DNA of 37,495 nt from an uncultured Coriobacteriaceae bacterium (GTDB lineage: Bacteria; Actinomycetota; Coriobacteriia; Coriobacteriales; Atopobiaceae). Made by a program: the position numbers and the translations under genes. Where the stretch lies: contig CACZFB010000033.1 in NCBI GenBank assembly GCA_902780305.1, positions 1 through 37,495 on the forward strand. Reading direction: 5' to 3'. Below the pieces are notes generated by a model that worked only from the letters and a program-made list of their open reading frames with translations, was not told where the DNA came from and made no database searches. This document shows positions 23,543 to 30,980 of the stretch, one piece after another. Each line of letters starts with the position of its first letter. The first letter of the stretch is position 1.

Positions 23543-26500
23543 CTACTTCTGGTTCTTCCGAATGTTGTCGATGTCCTCGGTCGTACCCCCGCCGGTGTCG
23601 TTGGGGTCGCGGAACTCGCCCTTGTCCACCAGGCGCAGGAAGGCGTCCACCACGTCCTCGGTGAGTTGCGTGCCACGCACCTTCCGAATGATCGAGACGG
23701 CCTTGTTAAAGTTCATGCGCTTGCGGTAGGGGCGGTCGGAGTACATGGCGTCAAACGTGTCGGCTACCGCGATGATTTGCGCCACGCGGGGAATCTCCTC
23801 GCCAGTGAGTCCGCGCGGGTATCCCTTACCGTCGGGGCGCTCGTGGTGCGCGCCAGCGCCAATGGCGAGCTCAGGCATGATGCTGATGTCCTTGAGTGCG
23901 CGATAGCCCAGCGATGAGTGCGACTTGATTATGTTGAACTCATGGTCGGTGAGTTTTCCCGGCTTGTTGAGCACCTCGGTAGGCACACCAATCTTGCCGA
24001 TGTCGTGCAGCAGCGCAATGTTGTAGTAGCGCTCCACCACATCGTCGTCATAGCCCAATTCGCGCGTGAGCATGGCGGTGTAGTCGGCCACGCGGGTCGA
24101 GTGACCGTTGGTGTACCTGTCCTTCATGTCGATGACCTTTGCGAACGCCTGGGTCATCTCGCGGATGAAGAGGCGGTCCTCGCGCTCCTTCTTACGCAGT
24201 GCCTCGGTCTTCTTGCGGTATGTCCAGCGGGCGACAAGCCAGACGGCCAGCGCAAGGGCGCCAAGCGCGAGGATACGGAACCACCAGGTCTCCGTGGGGG
24301 CCTTGTGCTTTACGATACGCAACAACAACTCCTTGTTGCCATGGCCCCTGTCGTCCTGTAACCGCAGCTTAAAGCTGTATGTGCCGCCCTTCAGGTTCGT
24401 GTAGTCGATGGGCGCGAGTTCCGAGCGCCGCAAGGTCACTTCGTCCTGATTGAACCCCTCCAGGTTGTAGCTCACCTGAGGGTTGAGGAGGGCATAGGTA
24501 AAGACGAATGGATGGATGGTGAGCTTGGAGACGTCGTCCCCAACGGTTATGGTCCCTGAGGCGTCGGGGTACAGCGTGACGCCGTCCGCCTCCACGAAGG
24601 GGACGGCAATCTTTATGTCGTCCAAGTCCGTATAGGGTACGTCGATATTCACCTTGGCGACGCCGGTCGTCCCAGCGAGGTACAGGTCGCCGTCCGATGT
24701 GAGCTCGCTAAACGAGTTTGCGGTCGCAATGCACGGCAGCCCGTTGTCGCGGCCATAGTATACGGGCGTGATGGAGCCGTTTGCCAGCAGATCATCCACG
24801 GAGACCACATAGATGCCGTTGCTGCTCATCACCCACATCTCGTCGGCCTTGTTCTGATACAAGTCGAAGTTGTTGGAGTAGGGGAAGTTGCGAATGGTGG
24901 TTACCCGGTAGCTGTTGTCCATGTATGCGAGGGAGTTGCTGGTCACGATCCAGTACAGGTCGCGCGTGGCATCCTTCTTGACGCGCATGACCACGTCCGA
25001 GAGCAAACCAGACGTGGTGTCCAGATGGGTTACCGTTCGCGCTTCGCCGTCCCCGTGCACCACATAGATGCCGCCGCCATCCGAGCCCATGATGACGTCT
25101 CCGTTGGCTGCCTCGGCTACCGTCAGGATCTCGGTGTTGCTCAGGCCATCATCCTCACCGAGGACCTCCGCAATGCGGTCGCCCTCGATGCGCACGAGCC
25201 CTCCCGTGCATGCGGCCAAGACCGTTCCGTCGCTCTTTTGCATGGTGGAACGCACGCGGTCCGAGGGAAGGCCGTCCGCACTGGTAAAGCAGGTAACCTT
25301 GTTGCCGTCCAGTCGGATGAGGCCATAGTCTCCATAGGTGGCAAACCAGAGCCGCTCCTGGTCGTCACGCATGATGGAGCGAATTCTTATGTCCTTGAGC
25401 ATGGCAACGAGGTCCTTTTGTCCAAGGTCCTTGCCCGAGGCGGTTCTGGCAGAGACGAGCGGGATGCTTGTCTCGGTGCCTTTGGAGCCGAGTACGACAA
25501 GCCCGTTGTCGGTCCCCACAAAAAGTCTGCCATTGAGCATGCACGTGGTGTTGACCACCGACTCTGGGAGGTCATAGCGTTCAAAGACGTTGGAGAACTG
25601 GTTCGGCACGATCTTCATGACGCCTTGGCGGGATGAGGTGAACCAAAGGTTCCCCTCGTAGTCTCGCATCGCGTGATCAATTGAGTTGTTGAGCGGGATG
25701 TTTTGAACAAGATGGATGTTCTCGCCATCCATAAAGCCAATGCCGTTGTCTGCACACACCCACAGATGGTCGTCAATCATCGAGAGGCTCTTGAGTGACG
25801 CGAGGGGAGACACGTTGATTGTGGTTGGGTTCGAGAATCCGCCGTCAAGCTTGCCATAGTATACGGTGGATTCCTTGGTGCCCAGATACGCGTACCCTGG
25901 CTTATTGGGGTCGGGGAGCACCGAAATCACGTTTGGGATGCCCAGCTGGTCGCTGGTGTAGAAGTCCAGTATTGCCTCACCTTTGATGGAGAACACATCG
26001 CCGCTCATGGTGACACCGTAGAGGACGCCGTTAGAGTCGGGAAGCAGATCGCGTACGTACGAATCGCCGATGCGCGGGTCGTGGACCGGGACGATTCTTC
26101 CGTCTTGGCTAATCAGTGTCACGCCCTCGGTGGTGGCGACGAAGATGTTGCCGATGCTGTCCTCGGCAATGGCGCGGACTGACGACGACGTGAGGCCGTC
26201 CTTCTTGTTGATGATGCGGAACTCGCCGTCCTCGAGTACGGCCACACCGCTGTCGTTGGTGCCGACCCACAGCCTGTCCGAGCTGTCAACGTAAAGGCAC
26301 ACCACGCTGGCTACGCCTGACGTGGAGCCGATTCTCTCGAAGGTGTTGCCGTCGTAGCGAATGAGGCCGCTGTAGCTGCCAATCCAGATAAAGCCCTCCT
26401 TGGTCTCCACGATGTCGTTGGCCTCTGAGGTGGGCAAGCCGTTGGTGTTGTCGTAGAGGACCGAGGAATAGCCTTCGCTTCCCGAAGCGAGTATTGCCGT

Positions 26501-26629
26501 AAGGCCACCCTCGTCGTTTGCGGGCGCCTGTGCCCAGGCCGAAAGCGGAAGAGCGAAGGAGCCCATCAGCAGCGTGAGTACGAACAGGGGCCAAATTCTG
26601 GATACCCTAGGTCGAATAGCCATACTCAT
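23543..26629 (-). CDS. Propeller-sensor HD-GYP phosphodiesterase
   Basis: Predicted membrane sensor that hydrolyses cyclic-di-GMP. A signal peptide (about 1-34) is followed by a long two-component-regulator propeller of repeated blades (about 45-690; GLPTSEANDI, GLTSSSVRAI, GLPSDRVRST). Next come a Y_Y_Y-type Ig-like domain (about 715-770), a membrane helix (about 781-800), a short coiled coil and an HD-GYP domain. The HD-GYP motifs are complete: GHSTRVA, HDIGK (His875-Asp876), AHHERPDGKGYP and VADTFDAM. AGGAG lies six bases before ATG 26629. Such periplasmic halves usually drive hybrid histidine kinases that sense oligosaccharides; here the output is HD-GYP, with no receiver or kinase. The ligand is unknown. 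Confidence 0.93.
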   Translation of the reverse strand: MSMAIRPRVSRIWPLFVLTLLMGSFALPLSAWAQAPANDEGGLTAILASGSEGYSSVLYDNTNGLPTSEANDIVETKEGFIWIGSYSGLIRYDGNTFERIGSTSGVASVVCLYVDSSDRLWVGTNDSGVAVLEDGEFRIINKKDGLTSSSVRAIAEDSIGNIFVATTEGVTLISQDGRIVPVHDPRIGDSYVRDLLPDSNGVLYGVTMSGDVFSIKGEAILDFYTSDQLGIPNVISVLPDPNKPGYAYLGTKESTVYYGKLDGGFSNPTTINVSPLASLKSLSMIDDHLWVCADNGIGFMDGENIHLVQNIPLNNSIDHAMRDYEGNLWFTSSRQGVMKIVPNQFSNVFERYDLPESVVNTTCMLNGRLFVGTDNGLVVLGSKGTETSIPLVSARTASGKDLGQKDLVAMLKDIRIRSIMRDDQERLWFATYGDYGLIRLDGNKVTCFTSADGLPSDRVRSTMQKSDGTVLAACTGGLVRIEGDRIAEVLGEDDGLSNTEILTVAEAANGDVIMGSDGGGIYVVHGDGEARTVTHLDTTSGLLSDVVMRVKKDATRDLYWIVTSNSLAYMDNSYRVTTIRNFPYSNNFDLYQNKADEMWVMSSNGIYVVSVDDLLANGSITPVYYGRDNGLPCIATANSFSELTSDGDLYLAGTTGVAKVNIDVPYTDLDDIKIAVPFVEADGVTLYPDASGTITVGDDVSKLTIHPFVFTYALLNPQVSYNLEGFNQDEVTLRRSELAPIDYTNLKGGTYSFKLRLQDDRGHGNKELLLRIVKHKAPTETWWFRILALGALALAVWLVARWTYRKKTEALRKKEREDRLFIREMTQAFAKVIDMKDRYTNGHSTRVADYTAMLTRELGYDDDVVERYYNIALLHDIGKIGVPTEVLNKPGKLTDHEFNIIKSHSSLGYRALKDISIMPELAIGAGAHHERPDGKGYPRGLTGEEIPRVAQIIAVADTFDAMYSDRPYRKRMNFNKAVSIIRKVRGTQLTEDVVDAFLRLVDKGEFRDPNDTGGGTTEDIDNIRKNQK

Positions 26630-26819
26630 ACGAAACTCCTAGTTTGTTTGCAAGGGCCGTACGTGGAAATAGCATAATACCTTCCGTGCTCTGTTTGTGG
26701 CAAAACGGCCGACTGTTCCGTGGAGCAGACAGAGCGGTCCTTGTTCGCGGGGTGGCCAACCTGAGTTTGAGTGGTGCTATGATTTAGACAAACGACGCAT
26801 AAGTCATTACGGAGGGGAC

Positions 26820-27251
26820 ATGGAACGTACGAAATATCAAAAGGCGCTGCTGGTAATCTCCATAATCAACATTGTATTCGGTGTATTCGGTCTTATTGCA
26901 GGCTTACTTGCCGGCGTAGTAAGTAGCTTTGCCGCGTCTGCCACCAACACTGGTTTGACTGGCGACGAACAGGCCATTGGTGCCGCTGCGATCGGCATCA
27001 TCGCGGCCATTGCCGTCATCTCGAGCCTTGTGGGTCTGGCCGAGGGCATTCTGGGCATCCGCGCCGCAAGGGACAGCCAAAAGATCATGCCCCTTTGGGC
27101 CCTCTCGTTCGTTGGGGTCGGTTTGGGTGTCATCCAAGTGGTTACGAGCATCTCCAGCGACGGGTTTCAGATTACGACCCTGCTGCCGCTCGTCTTCCCG
27201 GGACTCGTGTTTTGGCTTGCCAATAGCATAAAGATGGAAGCTGGGCGTTAG
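26820..27251 (+). CDS. Small four-helix membrane protein, function unknown
   Basis: A 143-residue protein with four hydrophobic segments: about residues 8-35, 54-82, 90-108 and 116-138. An Ala/Thr/Asn loop lies between the first two. No family is recognised. GGAGGGG lies directly before ATG 26820, and a weak TATGAT about 35 bases upstream could be its -10 box. It is divergent from the HD-GYP gene and upstream of the FAD enzyme gene, which has its own leader of about 130 bases. Confidence 0.7.
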   Translation: MERTKYQKALLVISIINIVFGVFGLIAGLLAGVVSSFAASATNTGLTGDEQAIGAAAIGIIAAIAVISSLVGLAEGILGIRAARDSQKIMPLWALSFVGVGLGVIQVVTSISSDGFQITTLLPLVFPGLVFWLANSIKMEAGR

Positions 27252-27382
27252 GGTCGCGAACGGTCACTTGAGCGACTGCGACGTGCCTTGGTTCGATTTC
27301 TTGTGCTGTGTCCCGCACATATAAGCTACTATGGTTAGTTAAGGCAGTTTATATAAGCATACACAAGCTAAGGAGGAGTTCC

Positions 27383-28939
27383 ATGAAGCAGCTCGAAACC
27401 GATGTCGTCGTTATTGCCGCGGGTCTCTCGGGCCTCGCAGCGGCCGTTTCGGCCGCCGAGAACGGTGCGCGCGTTATATGCCTCGAGAAGGCGTCCAACA
27501 CTGGTGGTGCGGCCAACATGGGCATGGGTCCCTGCGCAGCCGGTTCTCCCGTTCAAAAGATGAGTGGCATCACGCTAACGCCTGGCGAGCTCTTCCGTCG
27601 GCACATGTTCTACACGCACTACCAGGTGGATGCCAAGCTGGTAAAGGCATATTACGACAAGTCGGGCGACACCATTCAGTGGCTGATGGACATGGGCGTG
27701 CAGTTTAACTCCGTCCGTCCTGCCTTCCGCGCGGGCGAGCGCACCAAGGCCTATGCCGACGGTGAGTACACCTGGCATGTCGTGCAGCCAGAGGACGGCT
27801 CCGAGCCGGGCCCGCGTGCCGCCACCACCATGACCAAGCGCATGACCGAGAGGGCACAGGACCTTGGCGTCGAGTTTTTGCTCGAGACCCCCGGCACCGG
27901 TCTTATCACCAACGAAGAGGGTGCAGTGTGTGGCGCAAGGGCAAAGGACAAGTCTGGCGAGGAGATCGAGATCTCGTGCAAGGCGGTCATCGTGGCCACG
28001 GGTGGCTTTGGCCACAACGTGCAAATGATCCACGACCTCATTGGCCTGGACTGGGGCAAGAACCTCTTCTCGTTTGCCATTCCCGGCATGGACGGCGACG
28101 GATTTAACATGTGCCATGAGGTTGGCGGTGGCCACACTCCGGTTACGATGGAGATGATGTACCAGCTGCCCGACAACATGAACCACTTCTATGTTGAGGG
28201 CGCGTTCCGTCAGCCTTGCTACTGGTGCAACCGTCTGGGCGAGCGTTTTATGCCCGAAGACGAGGTGTTCAACACCACCTTCGTGGGTAACGCCATCAAC
28301 CACCTGCCCGGCAAGGTTGGTTTTGCCGTCTTCGACGCCAATATGCTCAAGCGTTGGAAGCGGCAGGGTCCCGACATCGTGAGCCACGTGCATCCCCATG
28401 ACCTGTATGAGGGCTTCGAGGCCCAATGGAACGCCGACCTCGAGACGTACAAGGACGACGAGGGCAACCCCTACATCGCGCAGGCCGATACCCTGGAGGA
28501 GCTCGCCGAGAAGCTTGGCATCAACGTAGAGGGCTTCGTGGCGGCAGTCGAGGAGTATAACGCGATGTGCGCCGATGGCTTTGACGCGCTGTTCGAGAAG
28601 GACCGTCAGTTTATGATTCCGCTGGAGGAAGGACCCTTCTATGGCTGCAAACAGTTTATGGGCGCCTATGGCACGTTGGGCGGCGTGCTGGTCAACCATA
28701 AGCTGGAGGTCATGACCGACGAGTACGAGACCATTCCCGGGCTCTATTGCGTGGGCACCGATGCCTGCACCATCTATGGTGACTCCTACAACTTCTGCAT
28801 TCCGGGCAACACCATGGGATTCTGCCTCAACTCCGGTCGCATAGCGGGCGAGAACGCCGCAATGCTCGCCTTCGGTGGCGGAGAAGATGGCGACTGGGAC
28901 GACGACTGGGACGACGGCGCTGACGACGACTGGGACTAG
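27383..28939 (+). CDS. FAD-dependent oxidoreductase, fumarate-reductase flavoprotein-like, with acidic tail
   Basis: A 518-residue predicted flavoenzyme of the fumarate reductase/succinate dehydrogenase FAD family, reducing an unknown organic acceptor. The N-terminal dinucleotide fold reads VVVIAAGLSGLAAAVSAAE, with Ala in place of the first Gly of GxGxxG, followed by the acidic strand end LEK and a TGGAANMGMG flavin loop. A second FAD contact, VIVATGGFG, follows, and a C-terminal GLYCVGTDACTIYGDSY region is typical. There is no signal peptide, Tat motif, cytochrome or FMN-binding domain, so it should be cytosolic. The last 20 residues are almost only Asp, Trp and Gly (DDDWDD repeats). AGGAGG lies seven bases before ATG 27383. 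Coriobacteria carry many such reductases. Confidence 0.88.
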   Translation: MKQLETDVVVIAAGLSGLAAAVSAAENGARVICLEKASNTGGAANMGMGPCAAGSPVQKMSGITLTPGELFRRHMFYTHYQVDAKLVKAYYDKSGDTIQWLMDMGVQFNSVRPAFRAGERTKAYADGEYTWHVVQPEDGSEPGPRAATTMTKRMTERAQDLGVEFLLETPGTGLITNEEGAVCGARAKDKSGEEIEISCKAVIVATGGFGHNVQMIHDLIGLDWGKNLFSFAIPGMDGDGFNMCHEVGGGHTPVTMEMMYQLPDNMNHFYVEGAFRQPCYWCNRLGERFMPEDEVFNTTFVGNAINHLPGKVGFAVFDANMLKRWKRQGPDIVSHVHPHDLYEGFEAQWNADLETYKDDEGNPYIAQADTLEELAEKLGINVEGFVAAVEEYNAMCADGFDALFEKDRQFMIPLEEGPFYGCKQFMGAYGTLGGVLVNHKLEVMTDEYETIPGLYCVGTDACTIYGDSYNFCIPGNTMGFCLNSGRIAGENAAMLAFGGGEDGDWDDDWDDGADDDWD

Positions 28940-28970
28940 TATTCTTGCTGGCCTCGCCAAGCCATAAGAG

Positions 28971-29023
28971 GGGGTGACCCCCAATTGATATGCCGCTTGC
29001 GGCAATCAATTGGGGGTCACCCC
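28971..29023. repeat. Palindromic repeat, full copy D
   Basis: Perfect 19-base arms (28971-28989 and 29005-29023) around the 15-base centre with a TGCCG-CTTG-CGGCA hairpin. The arm centre is TGA here, matched by TCA opposite, and an extra A/T pair lengthens the AATTGAT part. It begins 31 bases past the stop of the FAD enzyme. Confidence 0.93.
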
Positions 29024-29159
29024 TTTGATAGGCCACCGCCGACCATCGATTCGTTCCTCCGTGGCCACGTCTACCCATCGCATCCAAAGGACTTCTGGCC
29101 CTTCATTCGTGTATGATGTTTCTTGCCAAGGAAGTTCCGTGGTTCCAAAGGGGGGAAAG

Positions 29160-30782
29160 ATGCCGTCAATCTTTAAAAAACCGCAGGTAGAAGAGCCAGT
29201 GGAGCTCACTGAGGCCGAAAAGCGCATGCAAATGCTCGATGATGCCGAGCATGCGATTAACGCCGCATTCGCGACGGGTAAGGCGGACCGTGCCGAGATA
29301 ACCAAAGTCGCGCGGGAGAACGCCCAAGACGCTGTTAGGATCGTGGGCGAGGCAATGGAGGCCGACGAGCAGGCAGACGAGATCACCCGACTCGCGGTAA
29401 TCGCCGAGAACATGGGCGACCGCGAGAAGACGAAGGACGTGCGCAAGCGTGCCAAGGACGCGCGCCGCGAGGCGAAGAAGGCCCACAAGGCAGCGACGAA
29501 GGCAGCAAAGACGGCGTACGATGCCATCAAGTTCAGCCAGCCCGGAAAGCTTGGGTTCCTGCGCGCGGTACAGGTGGTTTATGCGCTCAATATTGCCCTT
29601 ACGCTCGCGACGCTGTTGGCGACCTCGCGTGACGCAATCGTATACAACTCGACTACCATCTTCAGCTGGATTACCATCATCCTGGAGGGTGTCGGCTTCT
29701 GGTTCTTTATCAACTACTTTAAGAAGACCAAGGAGGTCGTTATTATCACCTCGGTCTTCTGCCTTGCAACCTATCTTGTAACCTGGTTTCTTACGGGCAA
29801 GACCACGTTATTGGAAATCGTAGGTGCCGGTGGCTGGAACGTCTTCCTCATCCTGTACTTCGCGCTTTCCAGCCGTATAGACGCGGTATTCGTCAACGAC
29901 TTTTCCAGTTACAAACCGCGTGCCCGTGAGGAAATCAACCGCAGCGGCTGGCCGTTCGTGCGCAACCTCATCATCTACTTCATCGTCTTTTCGGTTCTTG
30001 GGCATTGGATGGAAGCGGGCATGTGCCAGTTTATCCGCCTGGGATGGGTGCAGGGCGAATACGATCCCTCAAACACCATGCTCTGGCGCGACTGGCTCTA
30101 CCCCTATCCCATGGAGGGCGCTGCCGTCGTGGTTATCGCGCTGGCCCTGTATCCACTCTGGCAATACCTGCTCAAGCGCTTTAAGCCCATCGTTGCCTAT
30201 GCGCTGAGTTTCGTGGCCAACGCGCTCACCTGCGGTGCCATCGAGTTCTCTATGGGTCTCATCGTGAATGCCAACTACCAGCTGTGGGACTATCGCGATA
30301 ACTTTGGCAACCTCATGGGTCAGGTGTGCCTGCAAAACGTACTCGCCTTTGGCGTGGCCGCCTCCATAATTGCTTGGATCGTGTATCCATTGCTCGAGCG
30401 CTGGATTGCGAAGATTCCCCGCGACACCATGAACATCGCATTCGTGGTGATTGCAGTAATTGGTGGCATCCTGGGGTCGCTGTACAGCATCGATCCCCCC
30501 GAATCTGCGCAGGCGCCTGCGCAGACGGCAAGTGAGCAGCAGGCTGGCGAAGACTCGTCTGACGAAGGCTCTACCGAGGTGGAGGTCATCGAGATTACCG
30601 AGGATGACGCCAAGGACATTGCCGCCGCTTTGGCTTTGGAGTTGTTGCGCCAGGATGGGTCGCTGAGCCAGGAGGACCAGGAGCTGCTGGACAGGCTGAT
30701 CGCCAAAAGGGAAGACCAATCGAACGAATCCGATTCCGAAGATGCTCAGACCGAGGAGGAATCGCTGCAGGAGGCAGCATAG
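29160..30782 (+). CDS. CmpB-family (putative type IV ABC-transporter-like) membrane protein with coiled coil
   Basis: A 540-residue membrane protein. Residues about 15-125 are a charged coiled coil rich in Ala, Lys and Glu, with no signal peptide. Several membrane helices follow (about 140-260). A region resembling PF06541 lies at about 263-417: LIIYFIVFSVLGHWMEAG, YPYPMEGAAVVVI, GAIEFSMGL, LWDYRDNFGNLMGQVCLQN. After one more helix (about 428-445) the tail is highly acidic. The family name suggests transport but its function is not established. The start at 29160 follows a purine-rich GGGG run. A strong hairpin follows the gene. No partner gene adjoins. Confidence 0.78.
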   Translation: MPSIFKKPQVEEPVELTEAEKRMQMLDDAEHAINAAFATGKADRAEITKVARENAQDAVRIVGEAMEADEQADEITRLAVIAENMGDREKTKDVRKRAKDARREAKKAHKAATKAAKTAYDAIKFSQPGKLGFLRAVQVVYALNIALTLATLLATSRDAIVYNSTTIFSWITIILEGVGFWFFINYFKKTKEVVIITSVFCLATYLVTWFLTGKTTLLEIVGAGGWNVFLILYFALSSRIDAVFVNDFSSYKPRAREEINRSGWPFVRNLIIYFIVFSVLGHWMEAGMCQFIRLGWVQGEYDPSNTMLWRDWLYPYPMEGAAVVVIALALYPLWQYLLKRFKPIVAYALSFVANALTCGAIEFSMGLIVNANYQLWDYRDNFGNLMGQVCLQNVLAFGVAASIIAWIVYPLLERWIAKIPRDTMNIAFVVIAVIGGILGSLYSIDPPESAQAPAQTASEQQAGEDSSDEGSTEVEVIEITEDDAKDIAAALALELLRQDGSLSQEDQELLDRLIAKREDQSNESDSEDAQTEEESLQEAA

Positions 30783-30807
30783 GGCGAATGCAGTCGAATC
30801 TGTCGTT

Positions 30808-30857
30808 AACCGCTGAGGGTCGGCCCCAATTGCCACTGGGGCCGACCCTCAGCGGTT
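30808..30857 (+). terminator. Perfect 21-bp hairpin after the CmpB-family gene
   Basis: Arms 30808-30828 and 30837-30857 are perfectly complementary with an eight-base loop, 25 bases beyond the stop codon. It has no T run. It probably ends or stabilises the upstream transcript. Its sequence is unrelated to the palindrome family. Confidence 0.65.
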
Positions 30858-30980
30858 GAGGCAAATATGTCCGTTGGTGCATGTTATGATGAATCATGTG
30901 ACCGTGTGCAAATAAGAGATAGAACTTAGTGCGAGCGGTGGGGGCTGCGTTGCGCACACGAGTGGAGAGGAGCGATGCGC

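Noticed and set aside
27575..29005. A 476-codon open frame antisense to the FAD enzyme
   Set aside because: It is a shadow caused by GC-rich codon use; it has no ribosome site and no recognisable motifs, while the plus strand has clear FAD motifs.
4500..29023. CRISPR array as the explanation for the repeated palindromes
   Set aside because: The copies are kilobases apart, with genes rather than short spacers between them, and no cas genes are present.
4500..29023. Insertion sequence or MITE as a firm call for the palindromes
   Set aside because: I see no target-site duplications or transposase in the window, and flanks do not share a target motif.
29010..29159. An N-terminal extension of the CmpB-family protein from 29010
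   Set aside because: It would run through the palindromic repeat; the purine-rich ribosome site before ATG 29160 supports the shorter protein.
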